DNA of 47,164 nt. Source: Actinomycetaceae bacterium. Lineage in GTDB: Bacteria; Actinomycetota; Actinomycetes; Actinomycetales; Actinomycetaceae. The stretch spans positions 33,891 through 81,054 of the forward strand of contig JAUNVE010000007.1 in the NCBI GenBank assembly GCA_030537795.1, written 5' to 3'. Of the stretch, positions 1 through 8,354 are shown piece after piece. How positions within the stretch are numbered: the stretch's first letter is position 1; the number at the start of each line of letters is the position of its first letter. Both the position numbers and the translations under genes were made by a program. The notes beneath the pieces were generated by a model, which saw only the letters and a program-made list of their open reading frames with translations, ran no database searches and was not told the origin of the DNA.

Positions 1-910
1 GGATTCCACACAAGTTCGCGCGCTGGCGGTACGAATGGCGGCCGCGGCCGGGGTGCGATTGGATGATGCCCGTCCCATCGCGGATGGCATATTGCCGGAC
101 GGTACGCGTTTACATGCGGTTTTATCTCCACCGGCCGTTGACGGGACCGTCATTTCGCTACGCACGAGTAGGCGGCAGGCTTTTTGCCTTGATGAACTGG
201 TTGAATGTGGAACTGTTGATTCACATATGCGCGACCTTATCGACAACATCATCACTCGACGGCTGACTGGTTTTATCTCCGGAGCCACCGGGAGTGGAAA
301 GACCACTTTGCTGACAGCGTTATTGAGTGCTTTTCCGGCCCATGAGCGCATTATCGCCATTGAACAAATTGCCGAATTGAATCCTCATCATCCGCATGTC
401 GTGACTCTTACCGCGCGTGAATCCAATGTGGAGGGGGAGGGCGCCGTTACTTTGACGGATCTAGTGCATGCCGCCATGCGAATGCGGCCGGATCGCCTGG
501 TACTTGGAGAATGTCGGGGCGCTGAGGTGGTTGACGTACTGGCAGCTTTTAATACCGGGCACGATGGCGGGTGGGCTACTATCCATGCCAATGCGGCAGG
601 TAATGTGCCTTCCAGATTAATTGCTCTCGGAGCGCTCGCGGGAATGAGCCCCGATACCGTAGCCGCTCAGGCGCATGCGGCTATAGATGTGGTCATCCAT
701 ATTGAAAGAGCACATCATGGTCAGCGAGTTGTGCGGGAAATAGCGGTGGTTGAGCCGGAGCTGCCTTTACGCATTACTCCGGCATATCGATCCTCGCCCC
801 TTTCCTCGGCACCGGTTCCGAGAAGCGGTGGGCGTTCTCAAGTCTCACCCCCGTTGGGGGCGCAAGAGCCGGGGTGGTCTGTATTGGAACGTAAGCTCCA
901 TGAGCATTAA
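1..910 (+). CDS. tadA: Tad pilus/secretion ATPase (TadA/CpaF), 5' end off window
   Basis: This is the C-terminal part of a type II/IV secretion ATPase that powers assembly of Tad (Flp) pili at the cytoplasmic membrane. The reading frame is open to the left edge (first complete codon at base 2), so the gene starts outside the window and the ATG at 35 is internal. Visible motifs are a Walker A loop (GATGSGKTT), an Asp-box stretch around IAIEQIAEL, a Walker B-like region (MRPDRLVLGECRG) and the His-box GHDGGWATIHAN. The pilin genes and the DEAH-box helicase downstream identify it as the actinobacterial 'helicase/secretion neighbourhood' ATPase family. Its end overlaps the next gene by 11 bases, so the two are translationally linked. 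Confidence 0.93.
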   Translation, partial: DSTQVRALAVRMAAAAGVRLDDARPIADGILPDGTRLHAVLSPPAVDGTVISLRTSRRQAFCLDELVECGTVDSHMRDLIDNIITRRLTGFISGATGSGKTTLLTALLSAFPAHERIIAIEQIAELNPHHPHVVTLTARESNVEGEGAVTLTDLVHAAMRMRPDRLVLGECRGAEVVDVLAAFNTGHDGGWATIHANAAGNVPSRLIALGALAGMSPDTVAAQAHAAIDVVIHIERAHHGQRVVREIAVVEPELPLRITPAYRSSPLSSAPVPRSGGRSQVSPPLGAQEPGWSVLERKLHEH

Positions 911-1979
911 TGTCATTGCCTACGGCGGCGTGACGCTCATCGGCGTAATGACGGCCGTTGTGACAATGGTTGTCGTTTTGGTGCGACAGCGCCGCCGTTA
1001 TCGCATTAGGGAATGGTTTTACGGGTCGGTTCCTGATGAAACAGGCCGGAAGAGACCCGCCGCAGTGAATGTGGCCTTCGTGTTGGCTGAAGTCATTGCT
1101 CGATTACGCGCAGGTTCCGCTGTGCGCGATGCATGGGAACAGACACTTATTTCTCGAGGACTACCCGTTGGCGAGTTGGGTGATGACAACGTACCCGAAA
1201 CAATTCGTATAAATTCGGCATTTGCGGGCACATCCCGCGCTATTAGTGCCGGATGTCGCATAACTGATTCGTTGGGCGTGCCTCTTGCCGACGTATTGGA
1301 ATCGATTCTCCACTCAGTGGAGGATGCCCGTTCCGCTCGCGACGCTCGTGCCGTGGCGAGGGCGGGCCCTGAGTTGACGGCCCGTCTGCTTACGCTTTTG
1401 CCGCTATTGGGAATAGGCGTGGCGTGGTTTCTTGGCGCCTCAGTAATCTCTGTGTTTACGCAGAATTGGTTAAGTATGATGGTGGGCGCTGTTGGTGTCG
1501 GCTTGTGGTTTGGAGGGCATCTATGGATGCGGGAGCTAGTCGCCAAGGCAGCCTCGCAGGCCGATAATCACATAGACGCTTTAGTGATTGTGAATCTGCT
1601 TCGGGCGGCTGTTCAATCCGGAGCGTCCATTGTGAAAGCGTTAAGTGCAATTGCGGATGCGACGGATGATCGAGAGTTTGAACGTGTGGCGCGGGCGCTA
1701 CAACTGGGAGCCAGTTCAGAAGAACTCGAGAGCTACGTCACAGATGATGATCGGATGGCAATTATGCGTGCTTTGGCTACAGCGTGGAGCGTAGGCGCCT
1801 CGCCGATTCCTATGCTTGAGGTCGCTGCGCGGGTTGTGCGAGAAGCTCGAAATACCCGTGCGCGAGAAGAGGCTGAACGACTGGCCATTCGCATGACGTT
1901 GCCCCTGGGGCTGACCCTCCTACCATCCTTCGTCTGCTTGGGTATATTCCCTGTCGCCGTTACCTTCATGTCGTGGTAG
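900..1979 (+). CDS. TadB-TadC fusion, Tad pilus inner-membrane platform
   Basis: Inner-membrane platform protein of the Tad pilus machine, about 359 residues. I start it at the ATG at 900, which overlaps the tadA stop and begins immediately before a transmembrane helix (VTLIGVMTAVVTMVVVLV). The open frame continues upstream to 750, but only inside tadA. The N-terminal half has a TadB-like T2SSF region: a soluble helical part, then AGPELTARLLTLLPLLG and two transmembrane segments. The C-terminal half (from about NHIDALVIVNLLRAAV) looks like TadC: a soluble helical domain ending in AEERLAIRMTLPLG-like sequence and a last transmembrane helix. In mycobacteria the equivalents are two genes, so this appears to be a fusion. 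A 17-bp-stem hairpin follows. Confidence 0.85.
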   Translation: MSINVIAYGGVTLIGVMTAVVTMVVVLVRQRRRYRIREWFYGSVPDETGRKRPAAVNVAFVLAEVIARLRAGSAVRDAWEQTLISRGLPVGELGDDNVPETIRINSAFAGTSRAISAGCRITDSLGVPLADVLESILHSVEDARSARDARAVARAGPELTARLLTLLPLLGIGVAWFLGASVISVFTQNWLSMMVGAVGVGLWFGGHLWMRELVAKAASQADNHIDALVIVNLLRAAVQSGASIVKALSAIADATDDREFERVARALQLGASSEELESYVTDDDRMAIMRALATAWSVGASPIPMLEVAARVVREARNTRAREEAERLAIRMTLPLGLTLLPSFVCLGIFPVAVTFMSW

Positions 1980-2023
1980 CACAGACAGTTAGCAGGGATA
2001 TTTCACAAGGTGTTTAGGGGGAT

Positions 2024-2073
2024 AAAAAAGGTGGGGACTTCACCTGGCTCTCCCTTCCAGGTGAAGTCCCCAC
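2024..2073 (-). terminator. Intrinsic terminator of the pilin operon
   Basis: A perfect 17-bp inverted repeat (2031-2047 and 2057-2073) with a 9-base loop. On the minus strand it is followed by a run of six T (A-run at 2024-2029), the form expected of a rho-independent terminator for the leftward pilin genes. The plus strand has no T-run, although the hairpin may still slow tadBC transcription. Confidence 0.85.
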
Positions 2074-2157
2074 GACACTCTCGCGATGCACAGTTGCACT
2101 TTTGAGCGTGTAATACCACCGTATCATCTCGAGCGTGCGTCTGGCTAGCCAATTCGC

Positions 2158-2529
2158 TCAATAATTTAAAATTTCCTTTATATATCCTCCGTGTGAACGG
2201 ATGGTGAGCGTTAATGTGTAGTTGAAAAATGACAGTGTTTTCTCACCGGTTACATACACATCCAGGTTACTAACACGACAGTGTTTCATAGTTGCACCGT
2301 TCTCATGGATGAGTAGTCGGGCAACGGTACAGGGGTCAGTGCTTTGCGTTTGAGAGAAATCTGCGACAATCGCCCGGGCGGCGCCAAGTGAAGCAAAATC
2401 TAAGGCTGCTTGACCTCGGGTGTACTCAACCTGTATGGCAATACCGGCGAATAGAATGCCCGCCAGTAGGATCGAAACCGCTAGCGTCATCATTGCCGAA
2501 ACAGTGCCGACTCCATCCTCCTCACTCAT
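2158..2529 (-). CDS. TadE-like protein (helicase/secretion neighbourhood type)
   Basis: A 123-residue protein with a short charged N-terminus (MSEEDGVGTVSAMM) followed by one hydrophobic helix (about residues 15-33), then a small extracytoplasmic domain. The EDG-G-T motif before the helix is what prepilin peptidase substrates of the TadE/pseudopilin type show, and two cysteines in the exported part (DPC, KHC) could form a disulfide. It matches the small third pilin-like protein (Rv3654c-type) found next to the DEAH-box helicase in actinobacteria. It is the last gene of a three-gene minus-strand operon; its start overlaps the preceding tadE stop in an ATGA arrangement. Confidence 0.85.
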   Translation of the reverse strand: MSEEDGVGTVSAMMTLAVSILLAGILFAGIAIQVEYTRGQAALDFASLGAARAIVADFSQTQSTDPCTVARLLIHENGATMKHCRVSNLDVYVTGEKTLSFFNYTLTLTIRSHGGYIKEILNY

Positions 2530-2885
2530 GGCTGGACATCCGCTAGGACGTGATTTTCCACCAGGGTTTTTACCGTGCAGGTAGGCGCCGGTAAGCCGCG
2601 GAAAAAATGGTCGGAGCGTGCTGTTACTTGCACTGTTGAGCCGGAGACGAAGAAACCTATATCAATCGATGTTGGTGTACCTGCTTGGGCGATGGATTGG
2701 GCGGTTGTGGGGGATGCGCCGATACTGATTTCGCGAGCATATAGACGAGCGCCGTGGCAGGCGTTGGCGTGGGCACTCAGATAGAGCATGCCGGTGATGA
2801 TTAAGGACAGCACTCCGAGGATAGCCGGGAGGGTGACCGCGTATTCGGCGGTCACCACCCCCGATTCGTCAGGCGCTGCCATCAC
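2526..2885 (-). CDS. TadE-family minor pilin
   Basis: A 119-residue pseudopilin of the TadE family, probably a minor pilus component or an assembly factor in the cell envelope. The N-terminus DESGVVTAEYAV carries the Glu-x-Gly...TAEY signature ahead of a hydrophobic helix (LPAILGVLSLIITGMLYL). The exported region has two cysteines (NACHGAR and APTCTVK) that could pair. It overlaps both neighbours by four bases (ATGA), so the three pilin genes are translationally coupled. Confidence 0.87.
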   Translation of the reverse strand: MMAAPDESGVVTAEYAVTLPAILGVLSLIITGMLYLSAHANACHGARLYAREISIGASPTTAQSIAQAGTPTSIDIGFFVSGSTVQVTARSDHFFRGLPAPTCTVKTLVENHVLADVQP

Positions 2886-3112
2886 ATCGACAGGGCTGAT
2901 TGAATGATTGCGGTGAGTGCAGCCCGCACTGCATTTGATTTCACTACCGCCATGAGGACGCCGGCAAAAGCGACGGCAGCGAATATCGCCACTGCGTATT
3001 CGGCAGTGACGAGACCATCTTCATCGGAGATATTAATCGAATTAGTAATGGGTAATGCGGATGATTTGTGTACCAGCGCTGGATCAATGACGTCAGATGG
3101 TTGCGGTTTCAT
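2882..3112 (-). CDS. DUF4244 small pilin-like protein
   Basis: A 76-residue protein with the motif DEDGLVTAEYAVAIF followed by a single hydrophobic helix and a short ALTAII tail, which is the DUF4244/Flp-pilin-like pattern found with actinobacterial Tad loci. It is probably the major pilin or a closely related subunit. The start is supported by a strong site, GAGGAGG, five bases before the ATG at 3112. It is the first gene of the minus-strand pilin operon, so its promoter must lie in 3113-3300. Confidence 0.87.
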   Translation of the reverse strand: MKPQPSDVIDPALVHKSSALPITNSINISDEDGLVTAEYAVAIFAAVAFAGVLMAVVKSNAVRAALTAIIQSALSM

Positions 3113-3300
3113 AGTTCCTCCTCAAGGTTGATTGCGAATACCGGTTGATATTCGCTTCTAGCTTGGAAGTTGATACGGCGAGAAGAAACCGGCCAGTTTG
3201 GGGCTGTGGATAGCGAGAGAAAAAAGAATCTGTGGACATGGGGAAATCCACAGAGGCCGTAGGTTTATGCGGTATGCGGCGCATGAAGAGACGAAGAAAC

Positions 3301-3334
3301 AGTTGAGGGCCGAGCAAAAGCTCGGCCCTCAACT
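3301..3334 (-). terminator. Strong hairpin, possible second terminator
   Basis: A perfect 15-bp inverted repeat (3301-3315 and 3320-3334) closed by an AAAA loop. It has no clear T-run on either side, so it may act as a backup terminator for the helicase gene or insulate the pilin promoter. Confidence 0.55.
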
Positions 3335-3387
3335 GCATCCCATCAACACAGTGCGAGTTTTCCCAGATTGTTCCTCTGTATAGCCTG

Positions 3388-3420
3388 TAAAAACTCTGCC
3401 TTCACCGTTATCCGGTGAAG
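3388..3420 (-). terminator. Intrinsic terminator of the helicase gene
   Basis: An 8-bp stem, CTTCACCG at 3400-3407 with CGGTGAAG at 3413-3420, followed on the minus strand six bases later by TTTTT. It lies 80 bases beyond the helicase stop codon. Confidence 0.6.
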
Positions 3421-3499
3421 ATGCTTCTACTGTACAAATGGTTTCTGAGTAGGCCTTGAAATGAACCTTGAATTTACCTGGGAAACTAGGGTCGGCTGG

Positions 3500-6103
3500 T
3501 CACGATGACGAGGGGCAGTGTGTCACCAAAAGCCGCAACAGCTTGACGGCGCCGTCTTTGGATAACGGTTCATTGCGGTTTCCGCATTTGGGTGACTGAA
3601 TGCACGATGGGCAACCGTTTTCACAGCTGCATGATTCGATCACTTCCAGGGTTGTCCGCACCCAGTCGAAGGCGCGGCGAAATGCAAACTCGGAGAAACC
3701 GGCACCGCCGGGATAAGAATCGTGAATAAATACGGTCGGTCGGTGGGTTTGTTCGTGATCTGCCGTGGATAGGCCTCCCAGATCCCATCGATCGCAGGTG
3801 GCCAGGAGCGGCAATATGCCGATAGAAGCGTGTTCTGCGGCATGCAAGGCGCCGGTGAGTTCGCGGGCGGGAATGCCTAGTCGAGTGGCGGCAAGTTCAT
3901 CGACCTGCCACCAGACTGCGACGGTGGGAAGAGTCGAGGTCGGTAAATCGAGTTTTGTATTTGAGACAAATTCGAGTCCCGGTAGTCGAAGCGTGTCGAA
4001 ATCGGTCACTTGCGATTCGACCTCAACTTCACCGTAACTCCATGTCACGGTGTGATCTGGCGAGGTCCACGAGTCGATCTGGTGGACAATGCGGACGTTA
4101 GTCACGACTGTAGGGCGAGTGCGTAACTGAGTAATAACCGGGCGCACGAGTGCTACCCGGGCGCCACCCGATCCGACGGAAGCGACTGCTGAGCCCGCTA
4201 TCTTCGGGTGCGTGGTTAGTTCGACGACCTGATATGTGCGGCCCTGATGGACATAGATGGCTCCGGGGTGAACCTGGGAGTGAGCTTGATCGGCGCTGAC
4301 GGTACCGATAACGGTGCCGGTGGCATCGTCGACAACTTGTACATCACCACGTGAGCCGCGCAGGTCGGTCAGGTCCTGTGCTCGCATAGGCAAAGCTGCA
4401 TTCCAGTACCATCCAGAGGGCCGTTTGCGAAGATATCCCTGCTCCGCCAATGCTTGTAACATGGCGGTATTAGATAGTCCGAAAAGATCGAGATCTTCCG
4501 ATCGCAGGGCCAGCTCTGCCGCAGCCGCACATAGATGTGGGGCAAGAATTTGTGGATTTGTCGGGTCGAAAACAGTGGTTTCAACCTCGTTGAGAATCAT
4601 GTCGTGGTGATGAATGAGGTAGGAGTCGAGCGGGTTATCCGAGGCGATGAGCACAGAAACTCCGCTGGCACCGGCGCGACCGGCGCGACCGGTTTGTTGC
4701 CACAGGGAAGCTCGGGTACCGGGCCAACCAGCCGTAATCGTGGCATCGAGACCCGATACATCCACACCGAGTTCGAGGGCATTCGTCGTGGCAAGGGCCC
4801 GAGTGGCGCCGGTGCGCAGCGCCGTTTCTAATGCTCGCCGCTCCTCGGGAAGATAGCCGCCGCGATATGCCGACACCGTGGAAGTCATAGTGGGAGCGCA
4901 TCGAGCCAAAGTGTCGCGAGCTTGCGCTGCGACACTTTCTGCCGCAGCTCGCGAACGAACAAAAGTAAGGACTTTAGCGCCTTTTTCCACCATCGCCGCC
5001 GTTAACGAAGCGGCTTCTGAAGTGGCGGATCGCCGTTGCATATCAGCTGTTAAAACACGATCGTCATCTCCGGCGCCTTCGACTGCGCGGAGAAAATCAT
5101 GAATTGGTACATCGTCCGCAATCATGTATCCCGGTTGCCACAAAATGAGTTCACGCTCACCGGCCGGCGATGTGTCGTCCACTATAGCCACTACCTCGGC
5201 TGGATCGACACCGATGAGGCGAGCCGCTGAATCCGCCGGTTGCGAAATAGTTGCCGATAAAAAGATGACGGTGGGATGAGCCCCCAAGTAGCGTGCAATC
5301 CGCAGAAGTCGGCGTAGTACCAGCGCAATATGCGCACCGGTAATCCCCCGCCAATAATGCATTTCATCAATGATGATGTACCGCAAGCCAGAGAGAAGTC
5401 GCGTCCATCGTTGGTATCCGGGGAGCAGTACGTGGTGGAGGTAGTCGGGATTGGTCAAGATAATGTCGGCTTGGGCGCGCGCCCAATCTTTCGCTTCTCG
5501 ACTCGTATCACCATCGGCTATGCCAACGCGAGCGCGTAGCGGTTGGTCCGAAGCGTGGAGGAGGGCGTGCAGGGAGTGAAACTGATCGGCAGCCAGTGCC
5601 TTCGTCGGCGCTAGGTACAGGGTGGTCGGGCGTCGGCGCATATCAGACAGGCGAGTTGACCGATCCCCCTCGATAGCAGAAAGTACCGGTAGCCACGCAC
5701 TCAAAGATTTACCTGAGCCCGTACCCGTCGCCAGTACCGTGTGCCATCGTTCATGAATGGAGTTAGCTCCGTGTACCTGGTGTTTCCACGGGGTTGATAC
5801 TCCGGTAGCTTGATAATGGGTGATGACCTGCGGATGCGCCCACGATGGCCAGTCAGCGCGAGTGGGTTCCCGTCGGGGAATGTGAATCGAGTGCACCAGT
5901 TGGTCTGTTCCGCGAGCTCGCGAAGTCAGTAACTGAATTAACGCGGGTGCAAGCGATGCCGCCGGAGGACTCGTTAACGCAGCTGGTGTGTGAATCGCTC
6001 CATGAATTGTCCCGGGTTCGGACTGCGCTGAAATATCAGCATGATTCGCCAGTTCGTCGGATTCTACCGCCGAGGGTTCATCCTCCCGGTTGTCACGTAT
6101 CAT
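3500..6103 (-). CDS. DEAH-box (Lhr/HrqA-like) helicase with C-terminal Cys cluster
   Basis: An 867-residue superfamily 2 helicase, presumably acting on DNA or RNA in the cytoplasm. Seen: Walker A ATGTGSGKS (125-133), DEMH box (246-249), SAT motif (283-285), a second RecA-like domain with the QTGRAGR motif VI, and a DUF1998-type tail with a cysteine cluster (CSCENGC, CPSC, KCGNR) that probably binds zinc or an Fe-S cluster. Length and order match the 'helicase/secretion neighbourhood' DEAH-box helicase (Rv3649-like), which recurs beside Tad genes in actinobacteria without a proven functional link. The start at 6103 has a good site, GGAGG, six bases upstream. Confidence 0.93.
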   Translation of the reverse strand: MIRDNREDEPSAVESDELANHADISAQSEPGTIHGAIHTPAALTSPPAASLAPALIQLLTSRARGTDQLVHSIHIPRREPTRADWPSWAHPQVITHYQATGVSTPWKHQVHGANSIHERWHTVLATGTGSGKSLSAWLPVLSAIEGDRSTRLSDMRRRPTTLYLAPTKALAADQFHSLHALLHASDQPLRARVGIADGDTSREAKDWARAQADIILTNPDYLHHVLLPGYQRWTRLLSGLRYIIIDEMHYWRGITGAHIALVLRRLLRIARYLGAHPTVIFLSATISQPADSAARLIGVDPAEVVAIVDDTSPAGERELILWQPGYMIADDVPIHDFLRAVEGAGDDDRVLTADMQRRSATSEAASLTAAMVEKGAKVLTFVRSRAAAESVAAQARDTLARCAPTMTSTVSAYRGGYLPEERRALETALRTGATRALATTNALELGVDVSGLDATITAGWPGTRASLWQQTGRAGRAGASGVSVLIASDNPLDSYLIHHHDMILNEVETTVFDPTNPQILAPHLCAAAAELALRSEDLDLFGLSNTAMLQALAEQGYLRKRPSGWYWNAALPMRAQDLTDLRGSRGDVQVVDDATGTVIGTVSADQAHSQVHPGAIYVHQGRTYQVVELTTHPKIAGSAVASVGSGGARVALVRPVITQLRTRPTVVTNVRIVHQIDSWTSPDHTVTWSYGEVEVESQVTDFDTLRLPGLEFVSNTKLDLPTSTLPTVAVWWQVDELAATRLGIPARELTGALHAAEHASIGILPLLATCDRWDLGGLSTADHEQTHRPTVFIHDSYPGGAGFSEFAFRRAFDWVRTTLEVIESCSCENGCPSCIQSPKCGNRNEPLSKDGAVKLLRLLVTHCPSSS

Positions 6104-6274
6104 CGGTTACCTCCGCCTCCACATTAGACGCCACCGACCCTTCCGGACTTTCATATTGCAGATACGCGCTATAGCGAGCGAGAAAGATTACGCCAATGAG
6201 CAACACTACTCAGATGATGGGGTGATGCCGGGGGTATCCTCGGCGTCTTATCAGTCACCAATTTCGCAATGGGA

Positions 6275-6739
6275 TCAACCTGTAACCGACTGCGTCGCCT
6301 GATGCATATACTGAATCGCGTCGACGCCCGTGGCGATCGCGGCGGCGAGATTGTCAAGTAGTTGCGGATCGCTTAATCCGCATTCGATGGGACAAATAAA
6401 ATCGGCCACTATCTCCACCTGATTGTCCACGATGAGGTTGTAAAGCGTGGGGAAATACTTCTCTCGATTCCATGAATCTGCGGCCGTAAAGATGGCCATC
6501 AGTAGATCCTGTGATGCGTTGAGCTCAGTTGCCCAGATTGCGCGCACGGATAAGAATTTGCCTCCCGAGCCGAAGGACAGTAGGAAGTTTACTGCGTCAA
6601 AGGTCGTGATTGCGGCTTCCTCGCCCTCCACTTTTTCAAGTGATCCGCCCAGTTGTCTCACCACGAGTTCTAGGCGGTCGAGGGTGACCGGCAACGGCAT
6701 ATTCGGATCGTCCGAAACTGGATACAAACGGTGGCTCAC
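6275..6739 (-). CDS. YbjN-domain protein, second of a pair
   Basis: About 154 residues. It resembles the YbjN family, small alpha/beta proteins related in fold to type III secretion chaperones, of unclear function in actinobacteria. The best start is the GTG at 6739, which overlaps the upstream stop as GTGA and follows GGAAGGA by six bases; a GTG at 6754 would need an unsupported 5-residue extension. The sequence contains the typical FxxA/NxWNRxKxxP region (AADSWNREKYFP). It is translationally coupled to the paralogous gene upstream. Confidence 0.8.
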   Translation of the reverse strand: MSHRLYPVSDDPNMPLPVTLDRLELVVRQLGGSLEKVEGEEAAITTFDAVNFLLSFGSGGKFLSVRAIWATELNASQDLLMAIFTAADSWNREKYFPTLYNLIVDNQVEIVADFICPIECGLSDPQLLDNLAAAIATGVDAIQYMHQATQSVTG

Positions 6740-7197
6740 GAGGATTCCTTCCACGTCACAATTTGCGGCACGGCGCGCTCAACATCTTGGAAAAAGCCGA
6801 AAATCATCGTCAATGCCATTTCATAGAAATTGACGAGCTGTTCCTGGGAGGCTCCCTTCGAGACAATGAGATTAAATTCCGCACCCAAACCAAATTCCAT
6901 CGGCTGTTGAGTGGGAAGCAAATAGGCTTTCGGGCCCGATCTTTGGACGTTGCACAGGTGTACTTGGCGAGTCAGTTCAGCGAAACTTTCGTCATCTGTT
7001 GTGATGCCGCGCCACTGTCCGCGAATCTGCAGAATATTCGGTGCCGTCATATTGACAAAGATGACGGCGGACTCTGACGGGTAGGCCAGTTCATTATCCC
7101 GGTATTCTTGAAAATCCAGTTTCAATGCGGAGGAATCGAGTTCACCGAGAAACTTTCGCATTCGTTGCACATCAACTGGTGTGGGGTTACCCATCAT
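6736..7197 (-). CDS. YbjN-domain protein, first of a pair
   Basis: A 153-residue YbjN-like protein, divergent from its downstream neighbour but with the same length and layout (a strand-rich middle and a C-terminal helix ending in VNFYEMALTMIFGFF). Two consecutive ATG codons start it, with GAAGAAGG seven bases before the first. Immediately upstream lies a 14-bp inverted repeat (7220-7256). The molecular role is unknown; pairing of YbjN proteins suggests a heterodimer. Confidence 0.8.
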   Translation of the reverse strand: MMGNPTPVDVQRMRKFLGELDSSALKLDFQEYRDNELAYPSESAVIFVNMTAPNILQIRGQWRGITTDDESFAELTRQVHLCNVQRSGPKAYLLPTQQPMEFGLGAEFNLIVSKGASQEQLVNFYEMALTMIFGFFQDVERAVPQIVTWKESS

Positions 7198-7219
7198 GCA
7201 TCAACCTTCTTCAATAGTG

Positions 7220-7256
7220 GTCAGAAGGACGTGAGGGAGAGCCACGTCCTTCTGAC
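7220..7256. repeat. 14-bp inverted repeat between divergent genes
   Basis: GTCAGAAGGACGTG (7220-7233) and its exact complement (7243-7256) flank a 9-base loop. It sits between the ybjN pair (-) and the PAP2 gene (+), where a terminator would make no sense for either gene. The arm CCTTCT is complementary to the AGAAGG ribosome-binding site of the first ybjN gene. It may be an operator or a translational control hairpin. Confidence 0.6.
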
Positions 7257-7376
7257 GCCTACAATATCCAGGCTAATGGAGGAACCTGAACGACGCGCGG
7301 CGAGTGAGAGAGTAGATGTAACCGTGAGATAATTTAGGGGCATGAAAATCAATCACGAGCTTAGAGAGCAACGTCG

Positions 7377-8276
7377 TTGACCACTGTTAATCCTGGGCCC
7401 TCCACTGACTATCCGGAGCTAAATTGGCGACGCGTCGCACGGATAGCAACCGTGGTGACTTCAGTTTGTGCTTTTTTTGCGCTCACCGTCGTTGCGCTTC
7501 GCTCTTTTACGGGACAGGCTCTCGACGACATCGTGCTGACTACTCTGCGCGTGGGTCATCGCCAAGTTTTACCGCTGACGGATCTGCTACGCACTGGCGT
7601 GTCGGAACTGTCGGTCGGGGTAACTATTATTGCCGTTATGGCAGTTGCAGCCGCGCGCCGCCGATTTGCGCTGGCGATGCGTATGGGCGTGATGATTGCC
7701 GGAGCGAATATCACCACCCAGTTACTCAAGCGGTGGATTCTTGACCGGCCTTACCTGGGAGTGGGCCTTGATTTGAGCAACTCATTCCCATCCGGACATG
7801 CGACGGTTCTGGTGTCGGTGGCGCTCGCGGTGGTTATAGTCGTATCGCAGCGACTGCGTTCAAAGGTGGCGGCGGTGGTGTCAGCCGGTACTGCACTGGC
7901 GCTTATTGTCATTATCATTTCGGGTTGGCATCGCCCCTCGGATATTGTCGGAGCTATTTTGATTAGTCTCGCCTGGGCGATGACCTTGGCTCCGCAGGAA
8001 GAACCCGTGCAGGCGGAAGATCCCATCAATACCAGGATGCTGGTGGTATCGCTGAGTGCGATCAGTATGAGTGTTGTCGCCGTCGCAGTTTTGTGGTCGC
8101 GACTGCAGGCACTTGCGAATAGTGTCTATGCCAGCGGTAGTGTAAATGCCGCCATTGAGGCGCATACTGCACTGAGCTTCGGTTTCTCACTGGTCTCGGT
8201 TGTCTTTATCGTGGGGCTCGCCGTACTTGCTATTAATCTGATCGTCTATCTGCAATCCGGGCGTCGCCGCCATTGA
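7377..8276 (+). CDS. PAP2-family membrane phosphatase
   Basis: A 299-residue polytopic membrane phosphatase of the PAP2 (type 2 phosphatidic acid phosphatase) superfamily, likely acting on undecaprenyl or phospholipid phosphates at the outer face of the membrane. The three signature motifs are KRWILDRP (118-125), SFPSGH (136-141) and SGWHRPSD (182-189). About six to eight hydrophobic segments are visible, and the C-terminal third adds two extra helices beyond the catalytic core. The start given is a TTG with weak ribosome-binding sequence. A 12-codon ORF (7342-7380) overlaps it, so the true start is uncertain by a few codons. Confidence 0.88.
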   Translation: MTTVNPGPSTDYPELNWRRVARIATVVTSVCAFFALTVVALRSFTGQALDDIVLTTLRVGHRQVLPLTDLLRTGVSELSVGVTIIAVMAVAAARRRFALAMRMGVMIAGANITTQLLKRWILDRPYLGVGLDLSNSFPSGHATVLVSVALAVVIVVSQRLRSKVAAVVSAGTALALIVIIISGWHRPSDIVGAILISLAWAMTLAPQEEPVQAEDPINTRMLVVSLSAISMSVVAVAVLWSRLQALANSVYASGSVNAAIEAHTALSFGFSLVSVVFIVGLAVLAINLIVYLQSGRRRH

Positions 8277-8297
8277 CAGGCGCGCCACCACGTGGGC

Positions 8298-8339
8298 AAA
8301 AATGGTCCTCGCGTATGTGGTAATCAGATGCGCGAGGAC
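8298..8339 (-). terminator. Terminator of the aldo/keto reductase gene
   Basis: A 9-bp stem, GTCCTCGCG (8305-8313) with CGCGAGGAC (8331-8339), followed on the minus strand by CATTTTTG. It lies between two convergent genes and may also slow read-through from the PAP2 gene. Confidence 0.65.
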
Positions 8340-8354
8340 TTTGAGTTGGATGTT

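Larger units (their letters stand above)
3113..3499 (-). other. Intergenic region between helicase end and pilin operon start
   Basis: There is no convincing gene in these 387 bases. The region must contain the pilin operon promoter on the minus strand. Three TGTGGA motifs occur at 3205, 3231 and (reverse orientation) 3247; the last two form an 8-bp inverted repeat, TCTGTGGA at 3229-3236 and TCCACAGA at 3247-3254, that could be an operator. Two hairpins nearer the helicase end are listed separately. Confidence 0.6.

Noticed and set aside
3201-3260. DnaA boxes or replication origin
   Set aside because: None of the TGTGGA motifs gives a full TTATCCACA match, and no dnaA, dnaN or AT-rich unwinding region is near.
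7342-7380. 12-codon upstream ORF before the PAP2 gene as a leader peptide
   Set aside because: It has no runs of a regulatory amino acid and no attenuator hairpin between it and the gene; it is noted only because it overlaps the TTG start.
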